Shown in pieces: positions 1-6,647 of a stretch of DNA of 9,554 nt. The DNA lies in assembly GCA_905373625.1 (NCBI GenBank), contig CAJPTS010000049.1, positions 1-9,554 on the forward strand, given 5' to 3'. The first letter of the stretch is position 1, and each line of letters starts with the position of its first letter. The notes beneath the pieces were generated by a model. That model had not been told where the DNA came from. It was given only the letters and a program-made list of their open reading frames with translations, and did not search any database. The stretch is from Bacteroidia bacterium. Its GTDB lineage: Bacteria > Bacteroidota > Bacteroidia > Bacteroidales > CAJPTX01. A program made the position numbers and the translations under genes.

Positions 1-744
1 GTACAGTTTCAGCGCTACTTAGATAAGTATCGGGATACTATGGCTATTGCCATGTCGGTCTGTGGCAACGTCTCGCATCCGCTTATGACTATTAAGAATG
101 AGGGTGCGCCTGTGGCTCTCCTAGTACTTGCATCCAATTCTTCGCTATGCGGCGGCTATAATGCGAATATAGTAGACTACGCGCAACGACAAGTGGCTGA
201 CCTTAAGGCTGCGGGAGCACAAGTTGAACTATTTGCTCTAGGAAAAAAGGCTGCTGACGGAGTAAAGAACTTAAAACCCGTCTTTATCGATGAAGCTCTC
301 GTTGACCGACCTTCTTTTGGCTTAACTGAAGAGTTGTTTCAGCGTCTTTCCGAAGCATTTGATGAGGGGAAATATTCGCGAGTACTGGTCTGTTATAATC
401 GGTTTCATAGTGCTGCACTACAAACCCCTACTTGCGAGACGCTTTTGCCCTGCATCCCTCCGTCTTCTTCCGCGGCAGTAAAACATGAGTATATCTTTGA
501 ACCAGATGCGCCCTTGTTTTTTGGTTACACCTTGTCGCACTTTGTGCGCTTACAGCTTTATACCTGTCTGCTTAACAATTATGTGGGCGAACATGGGGCG
601 CGTATGACGGCCATGTCACAAGCAACGGACAATGCCAATACCTTGGTAGACGAGCTTACTTTGGAATACAACAAGGCGCGGCAGGCAGCCATAACGAACG
701 AAATTCTAGAGATCGTCTCTGGCGCGAGCGCGCTGGAAGGCTAA
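1..744 (+). CDS. atpG: ATP synthase F1 gamma subunit, 5'-truncated by window edge
   Basis: Central rotor shaft of the F1 part of the F-type ATP synthase; it couples proton flow through F0 to ATP synthesis on the cytoplasmic face of the membrane. The frame is open from base 1 (the first codons read VQFQRYLDKY). The 247 codons present, against a family length of about 285-290 residues, suggest that roughly 40 N-terminal residues lie outside the window. The internal ATG at 40 is not the real start. Recognisable blocks are SNSSLCGGYNAN (about nt 133-168) and the near-C-terminal EHGARMTAMSQATDNAN (nt 589-639), followed by YNKARQAAITNEILEIVSGA, the classic gamma C-terminal helix. The SNSS variant, where many bacteria have S(D/N)RG, and the linker before YIFEP are as I remember them in Bacteroidales. 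The gene is followed by a strong intrinsic terminator, so it is probably the last gene of its operon. Identity is secure. Confidence 0.96.
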   Translation, partial: VQFQRYLDKYRDTMAIAMSVCGNVSHPLMTIKNEGAPVALLVLASNSSLCGGYNANIVDYAQRQVADLKAAGAQVELFALGKKAADGVKNLKPVFIDEALVDRPSFGLTEELFQRLSEAFDEGKYSRVLVCYNRFHSAALQTPTCETLLPCIPPSSSAAVKHEYIFEPDAPLFFGYTLSHFVRLQLYTCLLNNYVGEHGARMTAMSQATDNANTLVDELTLEYNKARQAAITNEILEIVSGASALEG

Positions 745-791
745 GAGTCTTGGATAAAATGAAAATTTAGGGCTCTATAGGAAACCCTACT

Positions 792-822
792 AAGCATCGT
801 TAGCATCTACGATGCTTTTTTT
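792..822 (+). terminator. Rho-independent terminator after atpG
   Basis: A perfect 9-bp inverted repeat, AAGCATCGT (792-800) and ACGATGCTT (809-817), encloses an 8-base loop and runs straight into a seven-base T tract (816-822). This is a textbook intrinsic terminator 48 bases after the atpG stop codon. The next gene begins only 23 bases after the T tract, so that gene has little room for its own promoter unless the promoter overlaps the hairpin or transcription reads through. Confidence 0.88.
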
Positions 823-845
823 ATAACAAAAAAAAAGGTTTAGAA

Positions 846-2576
846 ATGGCAGAGTTAAGCGTAGATCAAAATCAAGTGATCCGATATTTTCAAGACAATA
901 AGAAAGGCTTTTTGATTCCAGATTATCAGCGTCCATACGCTTGGACAGAGGAACAATGTCGTATGCTTTGGGATGACCTTTTGACTTTTGCTGTACCCGA
1001 GATCCGAACAGAAATATTTGACGATGATAAGGATTACTACTTGGGGTCAATTGTGACATTTAGAAATAAAGCAGGGCAGTCTGAGGTGATTGACGGACAG
1101 CAGCGTATAACGACGCTAATGCTGTTACTTCGAGCATTCTACGAAAGTTCTTCAAGTATGAAAGATGATAGCACGAGGGCGATGCGTAATGAGATAGCAA
1201 AGTGTATCTGGCAAACAGACGAATTTGGTATAGAAAAAAAAGGCTTAAAAATTGCGACAGCTATTGCAAGTGATGACGATAAGGAAGAGTTTTTACAAAT
1301 TTTGGCAGTTAGGGAAGAACCGCTAAATAGCAAAAATTATAAAAGCCTATATGCTAAGAACTACTTTTTTTTCGAGAAGCAGATAGCGGAATTCAAAGAT
1401 AAATTCCCTTCGTATTTTGCTTATTTTCCCAATAGGATAATGCTTCATTGTGTCCTATTCCCAATAGAAACAGCGTCACAAGATACCGCATTACTGATTT
1501 TCTCAACCTTGAATGATCGCGGTTTACCGCTCTCGGATTCTGATATTTTTTATTCCAAACTGTACCGAGTCTTCAAAGAAAGGAATGAAAAAGACGAATT
1601 CGTCGAAAAATGGAAAACGCTATCTAAGATATGCGAGACCATATTCCATCCGTATAATGCAAATCCGATGGATGAATTGTTTATGAAATACATGTATTAC
1701 GTGCGCGCTACTACGGGTGAAACTAGCATATGGACAAAGGGGATTCGGAGTTATTTTGAGAAAAATGATTACGCCTTATTTAAGGATGTTAGCGTCTTTA
1801 CTATGTTGCAGCAAATTGCTTTCTTCTGGAATGATGTTCTGAACCAAGATTTAACTCGTTTCTCCGAGGACGTCTTAAAGCGTCTTTTTATCATATACAA
1901 CGCATCTAATATATTGCCATCGCATTTTGTAACTGTCTATTTCTTAATAAAGAAAGATTTAGAGGAAGAACTGTTTATTGATTTACTGGATAAGGTTATC
2001 GCTTGTACGCTTCTTTATGCCGTTTGTAAACCAGGGCAGGATTATTTGCGAATTCCTCTTTACAACGAAATGGCTAAAATGGGTAGTGGGCAGCCCGCAG
2101 ATTTTACTCAGTATGCTGTATGGAGTGAACAACAGATACGCACTGAGTTTGTACAATTCCAAAGCACCAGAAATCAGGCATTAAAATTTATGCTTTATTG
2201 GTGGATGTATCAAAATCCGAGGCAAGAATTGTTGTCTAACGACCTTAAGTTAAGTGTAGAACATATTTATGCAAAAAAAAGAAATATAGAAGGGGCGTTA
2301 GAGAAAAAAGAAAATATAGAGCTGATAGGTAATAAATCGCTGATCGAGAGCAAATTGAATATCCGTGCATCAGATTACAGATTTGAAGATAAACGGCAGT
2401 ATTATCTGGGTACAAGGGTTGTGAATGGGAAACGGAATCCAGGCACTCAAATAGTTGATCTGCAGGATTTAGCACAGACCCATGAAACATTTACAGAAGA
2501 AGACATATTAGCCCGCAACGAGAAGATGCTACAGGCTTTGATAGACTACTTGCGTGAGAATGGGCTACTTAAATAG
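846..2576 (+). CDS. DUF262-DUF1524 protein, GmrSD/SspE/BrxU-like, candidate defence nuclease
   Basis: A 576-residue protein with the two-domain layout of the GmrSD-like group. The N-terminal DUF262 (ParB/Srx-like) domain shows IPDYQRPYAW (residues 24-33), YYLGSIV (64-70), the nucleotide-handling motif DGQQR within VIDGQQRITTL (81-91), and the later signature STLNDRG (220-226). A helical middle follows. The C-terminal DUF1524 His-Me-finger nuclease-like domain shows EHI (472-474; H473 the likely general base), GN (495-496), N505 and R557. The Pro that usually follows EHI is Tyr here, and the EHI-to-GN interval is short (about 20 residues). Known relatives (GmrSD, BrxU, SspE) restrict phage DNA carrying modified bases or phosphorothioation context, with hydrolysis stimulated through the DUF262 half. 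Assigning the same role here is inference. No partner gene (methylase, dnd/ssp, BREX) lies in the window. Three sampled 60-base lines have only 17-20 G+C, lower than neighbouring genes, which suggests horizontal acquisition. The ATG at 846 is the natural start because DUF262 begins soon after it; there is no clear Shine-Dalgarno sequence, which is normal in Bacteroidota. Confidence 0.88.
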   Translation: MAELSVDQNQVIRYFQDNKKGFLIPDYQRPYAWTEEQCRMLWDDLLTFAVPEIRTEIFDDDKDYYLGSIVTFRNKAGQSEVIDGQQRITTLMLLLRAFYESSSSMKDDSTRAMRNEIAKCIWQTDEFGIEKKGLKIATAIASDDDKEEFLQILAVREEPLNSKNYKSLYAKNYFFFEKQIAEFKDKFPSYFAYFPNRIMLHCVLFPIETASQDTALLIFSTLNDRGLPLSDSDIFYSKLYRVFKERNEKDEFVEKWKTLSKICETIFHPYNANPMDELFMKYMYYVRATTGETSIWTKGIRSYFEKNDYALFKDVSVFTMLQQIAFFWNDVLNQDLTRFSEDVLKRLFIIYNASNILPSHFVTVYFLIKKDLEEELFIDLLDKVIACTLLYAVCKPGQDYLRIPLYNEMAKMGSGQPADFTQYAVWSEQQIRTEFVQFQSTRNQALKFMLYWWMYQNPRQELLSNDLKLSVEHIYAKKRNIEGALEKKENIELIGNKSLIESKLNIRASDYRFEDKRQYYLGTRVVNGKRNPGTQIVDLQDLAQTHETFTEEDILARNEKMLQALIDYLRENGLLK

Positions 2577-2609
2577 TCTTGCCTAGCGCCACAGTGTGGA
2601 TGTTAATCT

Positions 2610-2639
2610 TTTGAGTGCTTTTCTAATTTCGTACCTTTG
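2610..2639 (+). promoter_or_regulatory. Bacteroidetes-type sigma-ABfr promoter for the Smr gene
   Basis: TTTG at 2610-2613 and TACCTTTG at 2632-2639 are separated by 18 bases. This matches the Bacteroidetes housekeeping promoter TTTG-N19(approx.)-TAnnTTTG at every defined base, with a spacer one base shorter than typical. Transcription would begin around 2645-2648, leaving a leader of roughly 55 bases before the ATG at 2703. The site lies in the only non-coding gap (2577-2702) between the DUF262 gene and the Smr gene. It gives the housekeeping genes downstream a start independent of the putative accessory gene upstream. Confidence 0.72.
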
Positions 2640-2702
2640 CATAGTGTGTGGAACGTATTGTGTACTGTGATACGCTGAAAGCGAGTGGGAGACGAAGTGG
2701 CT

Positions 2703-3785
2703 ATGGGGATAGATGTGGGGTGTCGCGTGCGCTTCTTAAATGAAGTGGGGGGAGGCGAGGTCGTTAAGAAAATGACGCAACGGCGTTGGTTGGTTCGTAC
2801 CGAAGATGGGTTCGAGCTCCCAATGTATGAGTCTGAACTTGTCATTGATGTGCCTCCAGAAGTTGTTTCGCGTGCCAGTAAGCCAGAAGATGCGAATCTT
2901 ATACCCAAAAAGAGTGAAGCTGTGCAGCCAGTTGCAACGAAAGTGCCTACGGCTAAGACTCTAGCACAGCGCAATTTGCTTTCCCCACGTAAAGGTGCAG
3001 ATAGCCTCTACTTGGGGTTTGCTCCTTATGATGCACAGGATACGGCACGCGGTCCATATACCCTCTATCTTATCAACGAATCGCCGCAAGAGGTATTGAT
3101 AACCCTTGCACGTTTTGAACGCACAAAATGCGTCACGTTCTTTGGTGGGCATTTGTCGGTCAATTGTTGTCGAAAGGTTTGCGAGATTAAGGCTAACGAA
3201 CTGTATCTATATGCCTTTTTACGTATTCAAGCATTGTATTATGTACTGGGTATGCATGAACTGCAAGAGCCGTATGTCTGCGATCTCGAAATAAACGGAA
3301 ATGAGTTTACTCGGCCGCGTAGTTTTCGTCAAAACCGTTTTATGGAGGAAGATCTACTCCTCGTTGCTGTACACGACGAGGTTAAAGAACGAGAAATAGA
3401 AGCACTCGTAGAGCGCAACCTGAAAGGTATAGAAGAAGTAAAAGCGCCTGAAAAAGAGCCTCCGAAGGGTGTGCCTGCGCCTGAACAGATTGAGATTGAT
3501 CTGCATCTCGAAGCGTTAATAGCTGACCGAAATATAAATACCAATATGACGGCGGGCGAAAAACTACAGTTTCAGATCCAACATTTTCGTCGTGCTATGC
3601 AGGAAGCTATAGCTACGCCTCATATAAAGCGTTTGGTAGCAATACATGGCGTCGGGAATGGTACTTTGGCGAAAGAAGTACAGCGAGTTTTGCGCATAGA
3701 CTTCCCACAGTGCCGATATCAGGATGCCTCATTTAAGGAGTACGGATATGGCGCTACGCTAGTAATAATTGAGCACAAAAAATAA
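2703..3785 (+). CDS. DUF2027-Smr domain protein (Bacteroidetes MutS2-Smr-like)
   Basis: A 360-residue cytoplasmic protein with three parts. Residues 1 to about 55 form a small Tudor/SH3-like start (GCRVRFLNEVGGGEVV). A DUF2027 core covers about residues 95-255 (LYLGFAPYD, GPYTLYLINES). The C-terminal Smr domain runs from about residue 262 to 360. In the Smr part the DLH motif is at 266-268 and HGVGNG at 315-320, followed by YGYGATLVII near the end. Smr domains are RNA/DNA endonuclease-type folds; in SmrB and MutS2 the DLH and HGxGxG motifs act in cleaving RNA at collided ribosomes or in nucleic-acid nicking. The function of the DUF2027 fusion is not known to me, and a role in mRNA or ribosome surveillance is only inferred. 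A GTG at 2685 also opens this frame, but the family normally starts immediately before the GxxVRFLNEVGGG block, which favours the ATG at 2703. A charged, Pro/Lys-rich linker (about residues 238-262) separates DUF2027 from Smr. Confidence 0.9.
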   Translation: MGIDVGCRVRFLNEVGGGEVVKKMTQRRWLVRTEDGFELPMYESELVIDVPPEVVSRASKPEDANLIPKKSEAVQPVATKVPTAKTLAQRNLLSPRKGADSLYLGFAPYDAQDTARGPYTLYLINESPQEVLITLARFERTKCVTFFGGHLSVNCCRKVCEIKANELYLYAFLRIQALYYVLGMHELQEPYVCDLEINGNEFTRPRSFRQNRFMEEDLLLVAVHDEVKEREIEALVERNLKGIEEVKAPEKEPPKGVPAPEQIEIDLHLEALIADRNINTNMTAGEKLQFQIQHFRRAMQEAIATPHIKRLVAIHGVGNGTLAKEVQRVLRIDFPQCRYQDASFKEYGYGATLVIIEHKK

Positions 3786-3812
3786 AGTGTGTCTACGAGA
3801 CGTGAGGAGCAG

Positions 3813-3842
3813 TTGTGATAATCAGATAGCAGAATATATTGG
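3813..3842 (+). promoter_or_regulatory. Possible Bacteroidetes-type promoter for ychF
   Basis: TTG at 3813-3815 and TATATTGG at 3835-3842 are separated by 19 bases. Against TAnnTTTG, five of the six defined bases match (the third T of TTTG is G), and the upstream box is GTTG rather than TTTG. The position is suitable: it lies in the 104-base gap after the Smr stop codon and would give a 5' leader of about 40 bases before the ychF ATG at 3890. It is weaker than the site at 2610-2639, so co-transcription with the Smr gene is also possible. Confidence 0.4.
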
Positions 3843-3889
3843 GCGTACGGCGATTCTCTCTCGTACTGCCTACAAGAGAAAAGGTTAAG

Positions 3890-5008
3890 ATGGCGTTGAA
3901 GTGTGGAATTGTCGGCTTGCCAAACGTAGGTAAGTCTACATTGTTTAATTGCATATCTAGTTCAAAAGCAGAGGCGGCGAACTTCCCGTTCTGTACAATT
4001 GATCCTAATGTGGGCGTGGCAGTAGTGCCCGATGAACGATTAGAGAAGCTCGTTGCAATAGATAAACCTAAGAAGGTCTGCCCCGCAGTGGTTGAGATCG
4101 TTGATATTGCGGGATTGGTGCGTGGCGCCTCTAAGGGTGAGGGGCTTGGTAATCAGTTTCTTGCACATATTCGTGAGACGCAAGCCATTATACACGTATT
4201 ACGTTGTTTCGATGACGGTAACGTCACCCATGTAGAAGGCGCTGTTGATCCCGTGCGCGACATGGGAATTATTGATACGGAGTTACAGTTGCGAGACCAA
4301 GAGAGTATTGAGAGTCGATTGGTTAAACTCGAGAAGCAAGCGCGTGTTTCTAATGACCGTGCTTTGAAACATTCGGTAGAACTCCTATCACGTTGCAACG
4401 ACTATCTTTTACAGGGGCATAATCTCCGTTCTATGGATCTCGAGGAGGATGATCGTGCTTGGCTACTGGAACAACAATTACTCACCATCAAGCCCGTGCT
4501 CTATGTTTGCAATGTCGACGTTAGTTCAGCTGCCACGGGCAATAAGTACGTTCTGGCGGTGCGAGAAGCAGTTGCAAAAGAAACCACGCTTGTGCTGACC
4601 ATTTCGGCGCAGATGGAGTCTGAAATTGCCGAGTTAGACTCGCCTGAAGAAAGAGCTATATTCCTCGAAGAAATGGGTTTAAAGGAAGCGGGCGTTGCAC
4701 AGCTCATCCGTGCCGCCTATGCGTTGTTGGGACTAGAAACTTTTTATACCACAGGAGAGGACGAGAGCAGAGCTTGGACTTTCCGTAAAGGGATGAAAGC
4801 TCCCCAGACAGCGGGTATCATTCATACTGATTTTGAACGGGGTTTTATTCGAGCCGAGGTGATAAAATACACCGATTATGTTCGGTTGGGCTCGGAGAGT
4901 GCTTGTCGCGAAGCAGGAAAATTGTCAATTGAAGGGAAGGAGTACGAGGTTCAGGATTTTTCTTTTCTTTTCATTTCTACCTTTTGCCACTTGCTGGGGG
5001 AGTTCTAA
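3890..5008 (+). CDS. ychF: Ribosome-binding ATPase YchF/OLA1, abnormal C-terminus
   Basis: A 372-residue Obg-family P-loop protein that prefers ATP and binds ribosomes. The P loop GLPNVGKST is at residues 9-17, G3 DIAG at 72-75 followed by GASKGEGLGNQFL, and the G4 position reads CNVDV (N208). The coiled-coil insert covers about residues 130-200. The TGS-like C-terminal domain starts near residue 282 (LETFYTTGEDESRAW) and runs through HTDFERGFIRAEVIKYTDY. The ATG at 3890 gives the family N-terminus MALKCGIVGLPNVGKST; a TTG further upstream (3839) only adds unrelated residues. Oddity: homology stops exactly at VQD (D356). The usual ending, about ten residues of the form GD(V/I)MHFxFNV, is absent. 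It is replaced by 16 unrelated, hydrophobic residues (357-372) read from DNA that in another frame encodes the signal peptide of the next gene. This looks like a small deletion that joined the two genes, or a sequence error. Confidence 0.95.
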   Translation: MALKCGIVGLPNVGKSTLFNCISSSKAEAANFPFCTIDPNVGVAVVPDERLEKLVAIDKPKKVCPAVVEIVDIAGLVRGASKGEGLGNQFLAHIRETQAIIHVLRCFDDGNVTHVEGAVDPVRDMGIIDTELQLRDQESIESRLVKLEKQARVSNDRALKHSVELLSRCNDYLLQGHNLRSMDLEEDDRAWLLEQQLLTIKPVLYVCNVDVSSAATGNKYVLAVREAVAKETTLVLTISAQMESEIAELDSPEERAIFLEEMGLKEAGVAQLIRAAYALLGLETFYTTGEDESRAWTFRKGMKAPQTAGIIHTDFERGFIRAEVIKYTDYVRLGSESACREAGKLSIEGKEYEVQDFSFLFISTFCHLLGEF

Positions 5009-6581
5009 TCCTCGTCTTGACAAACCGCCGAAACTAGTCCTACAATTGGTGCTTGGCTCTGTGACAAGCGAGGTAGTAGACATGCATTGGGAGGCGCTCA
5101 GTGCTGGTGGGTTTGCTCGCATTTATTCGCGTGGTGTGGTGTGTCACGATGCGCGCTACAATCATCTCGTAAGTAATGTTTCTAATGGCTTAGCTACCCT
5201 TTCTACAGGGGCTGATGTTAGCCAACATGGTATAATAGATGCCAGTTGGTACTCGCACATAACCAATATAAAAGAACGTTTTGCCGAGGACGACTTTACA
5301 CATGTAATTGGCTCTCATTTAGTCTCGGGGGCGGGAGTCTCGCCGCGTAAACTACTAGTGGCATCTTTGACAGACGCTTGGCGTCAAAGTTATCCTACGG
5401 CTCGTCTTTATACTATGGCCTACGATGCGAACGATGCTGTTTTGCTTGCAGGGCGTTCGGCTGACCTAGCACTCTGGTTTGAACCCAAGAGTGGTAATTG
5501 GGTCACGTCTAGCTATTATGCAAACGAACTCCCGTTTTGGGTACAAAATTTCAATGAGAAGAATTTAGCTCCCATCTATAGCAAAGCTACTTGGGAAATA
5601 GCGCCCATGCCTGCTAGTGCGGCAACTGAGGCGATGGCTTTGGCTAGACGCAGAGGTGAAAAAGCAGATACGGCGCTGCGTACTGAGCTTAATGTACCTG
5701 GGCAGGCATATTCGCGTCTGTTGTATACACCAAGTGGGAATTCTATGCTCCGAGATCTGATTATTGCTGCCTTAGAGCAAAATGCTTTGGGACGTGGCAG
5801 TGTGCCAGATTTGCTTTCGGTCTATTTTACTCCGTTTGAACGCCTTGCTGAACTTTACGGACTCGAGTCTGCCCAATATCGTGATGCTTTACTGCGTTTT
5901 GATAAAGAGCTCGCCAGTCTGTTAGAATACTTAGACTATACGGTGGGTAAAAAAGAATATCTCGTGGTACTTACCTCGGCTTATGCTACTGCTCCAAGTC
6001 CTTGGCTTCTTTCACAATGGCAGATCCCATCTGGGTATTTTAGTCCCGATAAGGCGGTTTATATGTTGGCGAGTTATCTCGATGCGCTTTATGGTGTAAA
6101 GAACTCCGTGGTAGGCTATACGGCGCAAACCATATATTTGAATGAGACTTTGTTTGAGAAGTCACATCTACCTCTACTGCAAGTTGAGCAGACGGCTGCC
6201 AAATTCCTCGAGAATTTGAGCGGCGTGGCGGCTGTATATCCTCTGCAATTAGTGCAATGGGGCGGTGCGGCTAATATGCGCATTACACGCGCTTTGGGGG
6301 GCTTTCACCCCAAGCGCTCGGGGCATCTGCTGATAGATCTTATGCCAGGCTGGGTGGTACAGTCTACGTTATCTACAAAGGCTCGGAATTCCAACGTATC
6401 TTACGAAGATAGAGTGCCACTCGTGTTCTATGGTTGGAAATTGCAAGAGAAAAAAGTTGTTACTCCCGTCTACGTGCGCGATGTGGTTGCAACTCTCGCG
6501 CGTCTTCTATTCATACGTGAGCCGAATGCCTCCGTCGGAAAGCCTATTCCAGGCATAGGAGATTGGGACAATGTTAAATAG
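4929..6581 (+). CDS. PafA-like alkaline phosphatase superfamily pseudoenzyme, exported
   Basis: About 550 residues with the fold layout of the Bacteroidetes PafA/NPP-type alkaline phosphatases: PPKLVLQLVL (33-42), GGFARIYSRGVV (60-71), STGADVSQHGII (92-103), WVTSSYYANELPFWVQNFN (191-209), PDLLSVYFT (293-301), FDKELASLLEYLD (324-336) and VPLVFYGW near the end. Compared with PafA as I remember it (D38, T79, N100, K162, R164, D305, H309, D352, H353, H486), the aligned residues here are G43, V84, A105, D166, N168, E304, E308, A351, Y352 and R486. The nucleophile and all zinc ligands are thus lost or replaced, yet the frame is intact. Catalysis by the usual mechanism is not expected; a binding or structural role is inference. 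The N-terminus KGRSTRFR followed by IFLFFSFLPFATC resembles a signal peptide (C22, imperfect lipobox), so export is likely. The start is uncertain: TTG at 4929 gives the best signal peptide; the ATG at 4878, inside ychF, adds 17 residues. Confidence 0.85.
   Translation: MKGRSTRFRIFLFFSFLPFATCWGSSNPRLDKPPKLVLQLVLGSVTSEVVDMHWEALSAGGFARIYSRGVVCHDARYNHLVSNVSNGLATLSTGADVSQHGIIDASWYSHITNIKERFAEDDFTHVIGSHLVSGAGVSPRKLLVASLTDAWRQSYPTARLYTMAYDANDAVLLAGRSADLALWFEPKSGNWVTSSYYANELPFWVQNFNEKNLAPIYSKATWEIAPMPASAATEAMALARRRGEKADTALRTELNVPGQAYSRLLYTPSGNSMLRDLIIAALEQNALGRGSVPDLLSVYFTPFERLAELYGLESAQYRDALLRFDKELASLLEYLDYTVGKKEYLVVLTSAYATAPSPWLLSQWQIPSGYFSPDKAVYMLASYLDALYGVKNSVVGYTAQTIYLNETLFEKSHLPLLQVEQTAAKFLENLSGVAAVYPLQLVQWGGAANMRITRALGGFHPKRSGHLLIDLMPGWVVQSTLSTKARNSNVSYEDRVPLVFYGWKLQEKKVVTPVYVRDVVATLARLLFIREPNASVGKPIPGIGDWDNVK
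4958..5008 (+). other. Non-homologous YchF tail overlapping downstream signal peptide
   Basis: These bases encode the last 16 codons and stop of the ychF frame, which have no resemblance to the family's C-terminal strand. In the frame one base different they encode the hydrophobic core of the signal sequence of the PafA-like protein. The stretch 4956-4985 is pyrimidine-rich (ATTTTTCTTTTCTTTTCATT). A deletion junction at or just after GAT (4955-4957) is the simplest explanation. An indel error in this T/C-rich tract cannot be excluded, although a single indel would not restore the missing GDVMHF-type codons. Confidence 0.6.
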
Positions 6582-6619
6582 TATACGACGTCGCTGACAA
6601 AAACGACTCCTACTAACTA

Positions 6620-6636
6620 TTGATTTTTCAAATCAA
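6620..6636 (+). other. Small perfect hairpin just before the MgtC-like gene
   Basis: TTGATTT (6620-6626) and AAATCAA (6630-6636) form a perfect 7-bp stem with a three-base loop, 11 bases before the ATG at 6648. It has no T tract and is A+T-rich, so it is not a convincing terminator. It could be an operator-like palindrome or a weak leader hairpin, but it may also be chance. Confidence 0.3.
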
Positions 6637-6647
6637 ACAACCCAGTG

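Noticed and set aside
768..789. TAGGG/CCCTA inverted repeat upstream of the atpG terminator
   Set aside because: The stem is only 5 bp with a 12-base loop; the adjacent perfect hairpin explains termination better.
790..1059. Minus-strand open frame of 89 codons overlapping the atpG terminator and DUF262 start
   Set aside because: It is antisense to the conserved DUF262 motifs, runs into the terminator hairpin, and its translation shows no family features.
3329..3544. Minus-strand Ser/Arg-rich frame
   Set aside because: Its low-complexity composition is the shadow of the charged linker of the DUF2027-Smr gene on the other strand.
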